Below are positions 1-7,511 of a stretch of DNA of 39,072 nt, in pieces. Position 1 is the stretch's first letter. Every line of letters starts with the position of its first letter. The translations under genes were made by a program, and so were the position numbers. This stretch comes from Flavobacterium sp. (GTDB lineage Bacteria; Bacteroidota; Bacteroidia; Flavobacteriales; Flavobacteriaceae), in the NCBI GenBank assembly GCA_003497625.1, contig DNNO01000003.1:382-39453 (forward strand), in the 5' to 3' direction. The notes beneath the pieces were generated by a model. That model worked only from the letters and a program-made list of their open reading frames with translations, was not told the DNA's origin and searched no databases.

Positions 1-44
1 TGGAATAATTCTTCTACCAAAACAACACGTTGTTCGATGGTCAT
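1..44 (-). CDS. 5' end of a gene running off the left edge, possible paralogue of the YkgJ-type neighbour
   Basis: Only the first 14 codons are present, reading MTIEQRVVLVEELF from an ATG at position 44. This start resembles the opening of the next gene upstream (SIENRVRLVETLF), with 9 of 13 aligned residues identical, so it may be a tandem paralogue. The gene follows the YkgJ-type gene on the same strand after about 80 bases with no strong terminator visible, so the two could be co-transcribed. Nothing can be said about the rest of the protein. The reading frame and start are seen directly; the relationship is inferred from a very short match. Confidence 0.45.
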   Translation of the reverse strand, partial: MTIEQRVVLVEELF

Positions 45-125
45 AATTTTTTACCGAAGGTAGACTATAATTTAGTAGTTTGTTTGATTTATTAGTTTTA
101 ATTCAACTAACTGAAAACAAGTGTT

Positions 126-740
126 TTATATAGGTTTTTTGTAGTTGTCAGGAAAAGGTCTGTAAGCATAATATTGCAAAACTTCTTCTAAAGCGGCTTT
201 CATAGCTTTGTTTACTGGCAAAAAAACATTTCCAAGTTTAAAATCTATTTGAGAAAGTTGCATGTAATATTCTGTAAAAATAGGTACAGATAGATTAGTA
301 TTTATAGCAATAGTAGCGTTTTCAAAATTTGTTGATTGTCCTTCTTTGATGATATTACAAGTTGCTATGCGTAATTTTCCGTATTTATCAGTTGTGGCAC
401 CAAAACCAAAAAGTCTGCAGATTAATCCTCTATATTGATATGTACTACAATTTCCGGTTGTAAATTCTGACAACGATTTTGGGCGATATAAAAAGCAAGT
501 AGCTGTTGTGCTTTGTTCTAATTCTAAAAGCGTTTCTTCGGCTTGACCGTTTAAAAATATATGAAAAGCCCATGGTAAAAACTCTAATGGAGAAGCATCT
601 ATTTCTGGTGTTGAGCAACATTTTCCGCAACCAGCAATGCAACCTAATTTCGTTTCTTTTTGGAAATCTATAATTTCCACATCGAGATTATGAAACAAGG
701 TTTCTACTAATCTTACGCGATTTTCTATAGAATTATCCAT
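126..740 (-). CDS. YkgJ-family cysteine cluster protein (putative Zn/Fe-chelating)
   Basis: 204 residues. A cysteine cluster near residues 36-44 (CIAGCGKCC) is followed by TCFLYRP around residue 103 and by CSTYQYRGLICRLFGFG further on. This spacing of clustered then single cysteines is typical of the YkgJ/UPF0153 family, thought to bind zinc or an iron-sulfur centre; its biochemical role is unknown. An open frame continues upstream to 881, but that extension runs through the terminator and body of the tRNA-Arg gene. I therefore place the start at the ATG at 740 (MDNSIEN). No signal peptide is seen, so it is probably cytoplasmic. A gene with a similar N-terminus begins just downstream at 44. 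Confidence 0.8.
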   Translation of the reverse strand: MDNSIENRVRLVETLFHNLDVEIIDFQKETKLGCIAGCGKCCSTPEIDASPLEFLPWAFHIFLNGQAEETLLELEQSTTATCFLYRPKSLSEFTTGNCSTYQYRGLICRLFGFGATTDKYGKLRIATCNIIKEGQSTNFENATIAINTNLSVPIFTEYYMQLSQIDFKLGNVFLPVNKAMKAALEEVLQYYAYRPFPDNYKKPI

Positions 741-772
741 GTTTTTTGTAGATTTACACTGAGTTAAGATAT

Positions 773-802
773 AAAAAAAAGCGTTCAAAAAGATTGAACG
801 CT
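773..802 (-). terminator. Rho-independent terminator of tRNA-Arg
   Basis: A 9-bp perfect stem (AGCGTTCAA at 780-788 with TTGAACGCT at 794-802) has a 5-base loop. Read on the minus strand it is followed by eight T residues (773-780). It lies 11 bases past the 3' end of the tRNA and ahead of the YkgJ-type start codon. Confidence 0.85.
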
Positions 803-813
803 TTAGTATTTTG

Positions 814-887
814 TGACCTCGACTGGATTCAAACCAGTAACCTTCTGAGCCGTAATCAGATGCGCTATTCAGTTGCGCCACGAGGCC
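814..887 (-). tRNA. tRNA-Arg(ACG)
   Basis: A 74-base cloverleaf folds on the minus strand. The acceptor arms are GGCCTCG and CGAGGTC (one G-U pair), with discriminator A. The anticodon stem is TCTGA/TCAGA around loop TTACGGC, which gives anticodon ACG. The T stem is ACTGG/CCAGT around TTTGAAT. The 3' CCA is not encoded. Both a matching promoter and a terminator flank the gene, so it appears to be a single-gene transcription unit. Confidence 0.96.
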
Positions 888-899
888 TTAATGCGGGTG

Positions 900-929
900 C
901 AAATATAGAGATAAATGTGTAAATTGCAA
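900..929 (-). promoter_or_regulatory. Promoter of tRNA-Arg (Bacteroidetes type)
   Basis: On the minus strand the sequence reads TTG, a 19-base spacer, then TATATTTG. This fits the Bacteroidetes primary sigma factor consensus (-33 TTG, -7 TAnnTTTG) exactly. The -7 box ends 12 bases before the mature tRNA 5' end. Confidence 0.8.
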
Positions 930-956
930 ACCAATTACAGAAAAAATATATAAAAA

Positions 957-1469
957 ATGAACTTAGAAAACTATATCCGTGATATTCAGGATTTTCCGAA
1001 GCCAGGAATTGGATTTAAAGATATTACTCCCTTATTAAGTAATCCAGAAGCAACTTCTGCTTGCTTAGAATTGTTAGCCAGTACTTTAGCCGATAAAAAG
1101 ATTAATAAGGTGATAGGAGTAGAGAGTCGTGGCTTCTTTTTTGGGATTTTATTGGCTCAAAAATTGAATGCAGGGTTTGTTCCAGTTCGTAAACCAAAAA
1201 AGCTTCCTTTTGAAACAATTAGTGCTTCCTACGAATTGGAATACGGAACAGATACTTTAGAAATGCATATTGACGCCATTCAAAAAGGGGATAAGGTGTT
1301 AATTCATGATGATGTTTTAGCTACTGGAGGAACTGCAAAAGCCGTTTGTGAGTTAGTAGAGCAATTAGGTGGCGAAATTGTACAAATGAACTTCTTAATG
1401 GAATTATCGTTTTTAAACGGAAGAGAAAAATTAGGAAATAAAGAGATTTTTGCTGCTTTGACGTATTAA
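957..1469 (+). CDS. apt: Adenine phosphoribosyltransferase
   Basis: 170 residues, full length for the family. The enzyme condenses adenine with PRPP to give AMP and pyrophosphate in cytoplasmic purine salvage. The type I PRTase PRPP-binding loop is visible as VLIHDDVLATGGTA near residues 116-129. The N-terminal FPKPGIGFKDITPLL segment and VESRGFFFG near residue 55 are characteristic of Apt. The gene stands alone on the plus strand between the divergent tRNA-Arg and the convergent fad operon, and ends in a strong terminator. No exact TAnnTTTG box is seen in the 65-base upstream gap. Confidence 0.97.
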   Translation: MNLENYIRDIQDFPKPGIGFKDITPLLSNPEATSACLELLASTLADKKINKVIGVESRGFFFGILLAQKLNAGFVPVRKPKKLPFETISASYELEYGTDTLEMHIDAIQKGDKVLIHDDVLATGGTAKAVCELVEQLGGEIVQMNFLMELSFLNGREKLGNKEIFAALTY

Positions 1470-1472
1470 AAT

Positions 1473-1505
1473 AAAAAACCATTCACCTAGGCGAATGGTT
1501 TTTTT
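1473..1505. terminator. Bidirectional terminator between apt and the fad operon
   Basis: AAAAAACCATTC (1473-1484) pairs with GAATGGTTTTTT (1493-1504) around an 8-base loop containing CCTAGG. A-runs and T-runs on both sides let it serve apt on the plus strand and the acyl-CoA dehydrogenase operon on the minus strand. Confidence 0.85.
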
Positions 1506-1534
1506 AAACAAACTAAACCAATTATATTGCTGTA

Positions 1535-3325
1535 TTAAAAAGCGTATTTGTTTTCGCTAATAATTTTTGCAGCAATTTTTTCACGAAGACCAATTACATT
1601 TGGCATATTCGTATATTTTGTAAAACGTTTTAATCCCATTAACATCATACGTTGTTCGTCGCCTTCAGCAAAAGAAACGATTCCTTCTTTTCCTTTTTGG
1701 TTTACGATATCTACGGCATGATATAAGTATAATTTTGCCATAGCAATTTGCTCCTGAACTTTGTCTTCACCTTCTTTTTTAGCTAATTTTTCAGTTCTAA
1801 GAATAGTACTTTCTGCCATGTAGATTTCGATTAAGATATCAGAAGCTGCCATTAACAATTGTTGGTGTGATTCTAATTCTGCTCCATATTTTTGAACTGC
1901 AGCACCAGCAACCATTAAGAATACTTTTTTCAATTTGGCAATCATTTCTTTTTCTTCAGCAAATAATTCTGAGTAATCTGGAATGTCAAAAGATGGAATT
2001 CCCATTAATTCTTCGGCAACAGCCATTGCTGGACCTAATAAATCCACATGACCTTTCATTGCTTTCTTCACTAGCATTCCAACAGATAACATTCTGTTGA
2101 TTTCGTTAGTTCCTTCGTAAATTCTTGCGATACGAGCATCTCTCCAAGCACTTTCCATTGGTGCATCTTCTGAGAATCCCATTCCACCAAAAATTTGAAT
2201 TCCTTCGTCTGTACAAGCTTGAACATCTTCAGAAACCGCTACTTTCAAGATAGAGCATTCGATTGCGAATTCTTCTACACCTTTTAATTCTGCTTCTTGG
2301 TGTGAATTTCCTTCACTAACTCTTATATTAATTCTGTTTTCAATATCAGATGCAGCTCTGTAAGTAGCACTTTCTCCTGCGTATGCATTTGTTGTCATTT
2401 CAGCAATTTTAGCTTGGATAGCTCCAAAACTTGAGATAGGAGTTTTAAACTGAACTCTTTCGTTAGCATAATTTACTGCTCCAGAAATGGTTCTACGTTG
2501 TGCTTCTAAACAAGCAGCAGCTAATTTAATACGTCCAACATTCAAAGCATTCATAGCAATTTTAAAACCTTCGCCACGACCTGCCAACATATTTTCTACA
2601 GGAACTTTTGTTTCGTTAAAGAAAACCTGACGAGTAGAAGAGGAGCGAATTCCTAATTTGTGCTCTTCGTCACCCATTGAAATTCCGTTTGAAGGATCAT
2701 TTTCAACAATAAAACCAGTAATATTTTTATCGTCTTCAATACGAGCGAAAACAATCATTACGTTACAAAAACCTGCATTAGAAATCCACATTTTTCCACC
2801 TGTGATTTTATAATGTGTTCCATCTTCTGAAAGAACGGCTTTTGTTTTTCCTGAATTCGCATCAGATCCTGCTCCTGGTTCAGTTAAACAATACGCACCA
2901 AACCATTCGCCTGAAGCTAATTTTGGTACATATTTTTGTTTTTGTTCCTCTGTTCCGTATAGAGTAATTGGCATAGTTCCAATTCCAGTGTGCGCTCCAA
3001 AAGCAGTTGAAAAAGAACCAGTTGCTCCTGAAATATAATCACAAACTAAAACGGTGTTTACAAATCCCATTTCCATTCCGCCATAAGCAGCAGGAACTGC
3101 TACACTTAAATAACCTAACTCACCAGCTTTACGCATGATGTCTTCGGTTAAAGCATAATCTTTCTTTTCGAAGCGTTCTTTGTTTGGCCAAATTTCTTTG
3201 TCTACGAATTCGATTACCGAATCACGCATCATAACTTGTTCTTCATTGAAATCTTCTGGTGTGAAGATGTCTTCGCATTTTGTTTCTTTTACAAGGAATT
3301 GTCCTCCTCTGATGATATCTGACAT
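1535..3325 (-). CDS. Acyl-CoA dehydrogenase with long C-terminal extension (FadE-type role)
   Basis: 596 residues. It catalyses FAD-dependent alpha,beta-desaturation of acyl-CoA, the first step of beta-oxidation. The acyl-CoA dehydrogenase core covers about residues 20-435, including the AYCLTEPGAGSDANSG FAD/substrate loop near 140-155. RIYEGTNEINR near 400 carries the glutamate that in medium-chain enzymes is the catalytic base. The extra ~160 C-terminal residues are helical and resemble the VLCAD/ACAD9 type rather than short-chain dehydrogenases. It is the last gene of the marR-fad operon, 21 bases after the thiolase gene. The electron acceptor (ETF) is not encoded in the window. Confidence 0.92.
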   Translation of the reverse strand: MSDIIRGGQFLVKETKCEDIFTPEDFNEEQVMMRDSVIEFVDKEIWPNKERFEKKDYALTEDIMRKAGELGYLSVAVPAAYGGMEMGFVNTVLVCDYISGATGSFSTAFGAHTGIGTMPITLYGTEEQKQKYVPKLASGEWFGAYCLTEPGAGSDANSGKTKAVLSEDGTHYKITGGKMWISNAGFCNVMIVFARIEDDKNITGFIVENDPSNGISMGDEEHKLGIRSSSTRQVFFNETKVPVENMLAGRGEGFKIAMNALNVGRIKLAAACLEAQRRTISGAVNYANERVQFKTPISSFGAIQAKIAEMTTNAYAGESATYRAASDIENRINIRVSEGNSHQEAELKGVEEFAIECSILKVAVSEDVQACTDEGIQIFGGMGFSEDAPMESAWRDARIARIYEGTNEINRMLSVGMLVKKAMKGHVDLLGPAMAVAEELMGIPSFDIPDYSELFAEEKEMIAKLKKVFLMVAGAAVQKYGAELESHQQLLMAASDILIEIYMAESTILRTEKLAKKEGEDKVQEQIAMAKLYLYHAVDIVNQKGKEGIVSFAEGDEQRMMLMGLKRFTKYTNMPNVIGLREKIAAKIISENKYAF

Positions 3326-3346
3326 AACTTATTAAGTTTTATAGTT

Positions 3347-4531
3347 TTATTTTAAAAATTCGTAAATTCCTGCTGTTCCTTGTCCTGTTCCCACACACAT
3401 AGAAACGATTCCATATTTACTTCCTCTTAATCGCATTTCGTCAAACAATTGAACAGAAAGTTTTGCGCCTGTACAACCCAGTGGGTGACCTAATGCAATA
3501 GCTCCTCCATTTACGTTTACGATTTCAGGATTTAAGCCTAATTCTCTAACAACCGCTAACGATTGAGAAGCAAAAGCTTCGTTTAATTCAATTAAATCAA
3601 TATCAGATTGTTTTAAACCTGCTTGTTTTAATGCTTTTGGAATTGCCTTCACAGGTCCAATTCCCATGATTCTTGGTTCTACACCTGCAGAAGCAAAATT
3701 TACTAATCGAGCAATAGGTTCAAGATTTAATTCTTTTACCATTTCTTCGCTCATTACTAATACGAAAGCTGCTCCATCACTCATTTGAGAGGAATTTCCA
3801 GCAGTTACACTTCCGTCAGCGGCAAATACTGGTCTTAAGCCTGCTAATGCTGCAACAGAAGTTCCTGCTCTTGGTCCTTCGTCTTTGTTAACAACATAAG
3901 AACGCGTTTCTTTTTTACCATTTTCATTGATAAAAGTTTCTTCTACTGTAATAGGAACTATTTGAGCATCAAATTTACCTTCTGCTTGTGCTTTTAAAGC
4001 CTTCATATGTGATTGATATGCAAACTCATCTTGATCTTCACGAGAAACGTTGAATTGTTTTGCAACCGCCTCAGCAGTTAATCCCATTCCCCAATAATAA
4101 TCTTCGTGACCTGCAGCTGCAGCTTTATAATCTGGTGTTGGTTTGTAGCCTCCCATTGGAATATAACTCATACTTTCGGCACCACCTGCAATGATACAAT
4201 CCGCCATTCCTGATTGAATTTTAGCTGTTGCCATTCCGATAGTTTCAATACCTGATGCACAATATCTATTTACTGTAACACCTGGAACATCTTCTACTTT
4301 TAATCCCATTAATGAAATTAATCTACCAACGTTTAAACCTTGTTCTGCTTCAGGCATGGCATTTCCTACCATAACATCATCAATACGAGTTTTATCAAAA
4401 TTAGGAAGCTCTTTCATCATGTGTTCGATGGTTTCTGCTGCTAATTCGTCAGGTCTTTTAAAGCGAAAAACTCCTTTTGGTGCTTTTCCTACTGCTGTTC
4501 TATATGCTTTTACTATATATGCTGTTTTCAT
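3347..4531 (-). CDS. fadA: Acetyl-CoA C-acyltransferase (3-ketoacyl-CoA thiolase)
   Basis: 394 residues, the usual thiolase length. It cleaves 3-ketoacyl-CoA with CoA to release acetyl-CoA, the last step of each beta-oxidation turn. Visible motifs are the nucleophilic cysteine in VNRYCASGIETIG (about residue 90), GHPLGCTGAKL near 350 with the catalytic histidine, and CVGTGQGTAG near the C-terminus with the second cysteine. It lies 3 bases downstream of the HAD/crotonase gene, so the two are almost certainly co-transcribed and probably translationally coupled. The symbol follows functional usage; orthology to E. coli FadA or FadI is not resolved here. Confidence 0.93.
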   Translation of the reverse strand: MKTAYIVKAYRTAVGKAPKGVFRFKRPDELAAETIEHMMKELPNFDKTRIDDVMVGNAMPEAEQGLNVGRLISLMGLKVEDVPGVTVNRYCASGIETIGMATAKIQSGMADCIIAGGAESMSYIPMGGYKPTPDYKAAAAGHEDYYWGMGLTAEAVAKQFNVSREDQDEFAYQSHMKALKAQAEGKFDAQIVPITVEETFINENGKKETRSYVVNKDEGPRAGTSVAALAGLRPVFAADGSVTAGNSSQMSDGAAFVLVMSEEMVKELNLEPIARLVNFASAGVEPRIMGIGPVKAIPKALKQAGLKQSDIDLIELNEAFASQSLAVVRELGLNPEIVNVNGGAIALGHPLGCTGAKLSVQLFDEMRLRGSKYGIVSMCVGTGQGTAGIYEFLK

Positions 4532-4534
4532 CTT

Positions 4535-6925
4535 TTAGTTTCTTAACGGTTTCCCTTTGGTTAACATGTACTGAATTCTTTCTAAAGATTTTCTTTCTCC
4601 AGTTAATGATAAAAATGCTTCTCTTTCTAAATCCAATAAATATTGTTCAGAAACTAAAGTTGCTTCTGATAAATCACCACCAGCCATTACATAAGCTAGT
4701 TTGTTTGCAATTTTCTTATCGTGTTCAGAAATGTATTTACCAGCTTCCATTTGGTCAGTTCCTACTAAGAACATACCTAAAGCCTGTTTACCTAATACTT
4801 TAATATCTTTTCTTCTTACAGGTTGTGTATAACCTTGTTCTGCCATTTGTAAAGCCACTTGTTTAGCTGTTGCAATTTGGCGGTCTTTGTTCACGACAAC
4901 AATATCTCTTCCTTTTTGTAAAACTCCCGTATCAAAACCTTCGTAAGCTGAAGTAGCTACTTTTGCCATACCAACAGTTAAGAAATATTCTTGTAAAACG
5001 TTTAATTCTACATCATTTTTACGGAATAAATCAGAAGCTCTCAAAGCCATTTCTTTAGAACCACCACCGCCAGGAATTACTCCAACACCAAATTCTACTA
5101 ATCCGATATACGTTTCTGCTGCGGCAACTGCTCTGTCAGCGTGCATGGTTAATTCACAACCACCACCTAATGTCATTCCGTGAGGAGCAGCAATAACAGG
5201 AATTGCAGAATAACGGCAACGCATCATCGTGTCTTGGAACATTTTGATAGCCATGTTTAATTCGTCATATTCTTGTTCGACTGCCATCATGAAAATCATT
5301 CCCAAATTAGCTCCAACAGAGAAATTTGCGCCTTGATTTCCAATTACTAAACCATTGTAATCTTTTTCAGCAATGTCAATAGCTTTATTGATTCCTTGTA
5401 AAACACCAGCGCCAATAGAATTCATTTTAGATGTAAATTCTAAGTTGATAATGCCATCACCTAAATCGGTTATGATTGAATCGCTGTTGTTCCATATTTT
5501 TTTGCTTTCGCGAATGTTATTTAAGATAATGAAGGCATCTTGACCTGGAATTTTCTCTACTTTTTTGTTGGTGATAGAGTAGAAGTGTGTTGCTCCATCT
5601 TTAATCGAATAGAAAGAAGTGTTTCCTGAAGCTAACATATCCGTTACCCATGAAGCTGGTTGATAACCTTCTGCTTTCATTAATTCGATTCCTTTTTCAA
5701 TTCCGATGGCATCCCAAATTTCGAATGGACCGTTTTCCCAACCGAAACCAGCTTTCATTGCATCGTCGATTTTGTAGAAAGCGTCTGTGATTTCAGGAAT
5801 TCTGTTTGAACAATATTGGAACATAGAAGCGAAGTTTTTTCTGTAGAAATCGCCTGCTTTGTCTTTTCCAGTAACTAAAACTTTGAATCTATCGATTGGT
5901 TTTTCAATCGTTTTGGTTAATTCTAAAGTTGCGAAAGATGCTTTTTTATTCGCTCTGTATTCTAATGTATCTAAATCTAAAGTTAGAATGTCTTTCCCTT
6001 CCTTTTTATAGAAACCTTGTCCTGTTTTGCTTCCTAACCATTTGTTTTCCATCATTTTATTAACAAATTCTGGAAGTTTGAATAATTCATGAGCTTCGTC
6101 GTTTGGACAATTTTCATAAATTCCGTTAGCCACATGAACCAAAGTATCTAAACCTACAACATCAACCGTTCTAAAAGTAGCTGATTTTGGTCGACCAATA
6201 ACTGGTCCAGTTAATTTATCAACTTCTTCAACCGTTAATCCCATTTCTTTTACTTGGTGGAATAAACTTTGAATTCCGAAGATTCCAATTCTGTTTCCAA
6301 TAAAAGCTGGAGTATCTTTAGCAACCACTGAAGTTTTTCCTAAGAATTTTTCACCATATCCATTTAAGAAATCTAATACTTCATTAGAGGTTTTTGGACC
6401 TGGAATGATTTCAAATAATTTTAAGTAACGTGCTGGATTAAAAAAGTGCGTTCCACAGAAATGTTGTTGAAAATCGTCGCTTCTTCCTTCGCTCATGAAT
6501 TGAATAGGAATTCCAGAAGTATTTGAAGTGACTAAAGTTCCTGGTTTTCTATATTTGTCAACTTGTTCAAAAACAATTTTTTTGATGTCTAATCGTTCCA
6601 CTACAACTTCGATAATCCAATCTGCAGTTGCAATTTTTGACATATCATCTGTGGTGTTACCAGTGGTAATTCTTGAGGTAAAACTTGGATGATAAATAGG
6701 AGACGGCTTCGATTTTAAAGCATTAGCTAAATGATCATTCACTAATCGGTTTCTAACGGCTTTACTCTCTAAAGTCAATCCTTTTTTCTGTTCTGATTCG
6801 GTTAGTTCGTTTGGTGCAATGTCTAATAATAAGACTTCTACACCAATATTAGCAAAATGGCAAGCGATACCACTTCCCATAATTCCGGAACCAATAACAG
6901 CAACTTTTTTAATATTACGTTTCAT
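4535..6925 (-). CDS. 3-hydroxyacyl-CoA dehydrogenase / enoyl-CoA hydratase fusion (FadB/FadJ-like)
   Basis: 796 residues. The domain order is reversed compared with E. coli FadB/FadJ. An NAD-binding 3-hydroxyacyl-CoA dehydrogenase comes first (GSGIMGSGIACHFANIG near residues 12-28, HFFNPARYLKLFEI near 160 with the catalytic histidine). A crotonase domain follows at roughly 480-700 (GGGCELTMHAD and EFGVGVIPGGGG carry the two hydratase glutamates). This architecture is common in Bacteroidetes and Gram-positive bacteria. The protein hydrates enoyl-CoA and oxidises the 3-hydroxy product, feeding the adjacent thiolase. It starts 18 bases after the marR stop codon. No key residue appears to be missing. 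Confidence 0.93.
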   Translation of the reverse strand: MKRNIKKVAVIGSGIMGSGIACHFANIGVEVLLLDIAPNELTESEQKKGLTLESKAVRNRLVNDHLANALKSKPSPIYHPSFTSRITTGNTTDDMSKIATADWIIEVVVERLDIKKIVFEQVDKYRKPGTLVTSNTSGIPIQFMSEGRSDDFQQHFCGTHFFNPARYLKLFEIIPGPKTSNEVLDFLNGYGEKFLGKTSVVAKDTPAFIGNRIGIFGIQSLFHQVKEMGLTVEEVDKLTGPVIGRPKSATFRTVDVVGLDTLVHVANGIYENCPNDEAHELFKLPEFVNKMMENKWLGSKTGQGFYKKEGKDILTLDLDTLEYRANKKASFATLELTKTIEKPIDRFKVLVTGKDKAGDFYRKNFASMFQYCSNRIPEITDAFYKIDDAMKAGFGWENGPFEIWDAIGIEKGIELMKAEGYQPASWVTDMLASGNTSFYSIKDGATHFYSITNKKVEKIPGQDAFIILNNIRESKKIWNNSDSIITDLGDGIINLEFTSKMNSIGAGVLQGINKAIDIAEKDYNGLVIGNQGANFSVGANLGMIFMMAVEQEYDELNMAIKMFQDTMMRCRYSAIPVIAAPHGMTLGGGCELTMHADRAVAAAETYIGLVEFGVGVIPGGGGSKEMALRASDLFRKNDVELNVLQEYFLTVGMAKVATSAYEGFDTGVLQKGRDIVVVNKDRQIATAKQVALQMAEQGYTQPVRRKDIKVLGKQALGMFLVGTDQMEAGKYISEHDKKIANKLAYVMAGGDLSEATLVSEQYLLDLEREAFLSLTGERKSLERIQYMLTKGKPLRN

Positions 6926-6943
6926 GTTTATAGGTTTGTTGTT

Positions 6944-7384
6944 TTATTTGTCGTTATAGATTTTTTTGTCTGCAATCAATTCGTTAATGATTTCGGCAAC
7001 TTCCATAAAATGTTGAAGTTTTTCTTCACTAATATGTTGTTTTACTGTCTCATTGAAACGAAGTACGGTTTCTTTAGAAAGTTCTCTTTTTTCTTTCCCT
7101 TCTTTGGTTAATTGAATAATTACACCACGACCATCGGTTGGATTTTTTTTACGAGTGATTAATCCTCTTTCTTCCATTGACTTTAGCGTTCTGGTTAAGC
7201 TTGTTGCTTCCATTCCCATTTTTGGCCCTAAAGTTGTTGATGGTGAACCATTTTCTCTATCGATACTTAAAAGAGCAAAACCTGTTGCCATTGTAGCACT
7301 GTATTTTGCTGCTTCTTCGTTGTACATTCTGGCAACCGCTTGCCAAGTTGCTCTAAGTATATAGTCTATCGTTTTATCTTTCAT
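6944..7384 (-). CDS. MarR-family transcriptional regulator of the fad operon
   Basis: 146 residues with MarR winged-helix layout. The recognition region contains STTLGPKMGMEATSLTRTLKSM (split here across residues 52-73), followed by the wing RKKNPTDGRGVIIQLTKEGKE. It is the first gene of the operon with the HAD/crotonase, thiolase and acyl-CoA dehydrogenase genes. It therefore most likely senses a fatty acid or acyl-CoA and controls their degradation. A perfect 28-bp palindrome sits 35 bases upstream of its start and overlaps the predicted promoter, consistent with autorepression. The ligand and the direction of regulation are inferred, not seen. Confidence 0.9.
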   Translation of the reverse strand: MKDKTIDYILRATWQAVARMYNEEAAKYSATMATGFALLSIDRENGSPSTTLGPKMGMEATSLTRTLKSMEERGLITRKKNPTDGRGVIIQLTKEGKEKRELSKETVLRFNETVKQHISEEKLQHFMEVAEIINELIADKKIYNDK

Positions 7385-7407
7385 AGAATTATCTATCTAA
7401 ACTTTTT

Positions 7408-7437
7408 CAAATATAAAAAAAAATACTATGCATGCAT
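7408..7437 (-). promoter_or_regulatory. Predicted promoter of the marR-fad operon
   Basis: On the minus strand TATATTTG (7408-7415) matches the -7 box exactly. A 19-base spacer leads to ATG (7435-7437), a one-base deviation from the -33 TTG. The -33 region and most of the spacer lie inside the 28-bp palindrome. Confidence 0.6.
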
Positions 7438-7446
7438 AGTATTTTT
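7419..7446. promoter_or_regulatory. 28-bp perfect palindrome, candidate MarR operator
   Basis: Fourteen-base arms (AAAAATACTATGCA and its exact complement) meet with no spacer at 7432/7433. The core ACTATGCA-TGCATAGT has the size and symmetry of a MarR dimer site. It overlaps the -33 element and spacer of the predicted marR promoter, a position where binding would block RNA polymerase. A degenerate copy is found at 9383-9406 upstream of the acyl-CoA ligase gene. Confidence 0.65.
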
Positions 7447-7481
7447 AACATTTTTTTCAAAATTTAACATTTTAAAATAGC

Positions 7482-7504
7482 AAAACCCACGAAATGTGGG
7501 TTTT
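7482..7504 (-). terminator. Terminator of the acyl-CoA ligase gene
   Basis: AAAACCCAC (7482-7490) pairs perfectly with GTGGGTTTT (7496-7504) around a 5-base loop, starting 8 bases past the ligase stop codon. On the minus strand it is followed by a T-rich stretch. It separates the ligase transcript from the marR-fad operon. Confidence 0.8.
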
Positions 7505-7511
7505 AGCGTTT

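Noticed and set aside
741-881. N-terminal extension of the YkgJ-type protein
   Set aside because: It is a translation through the tRNA-Arg gene and its terminator; the ATG at 740 is the sensible start.
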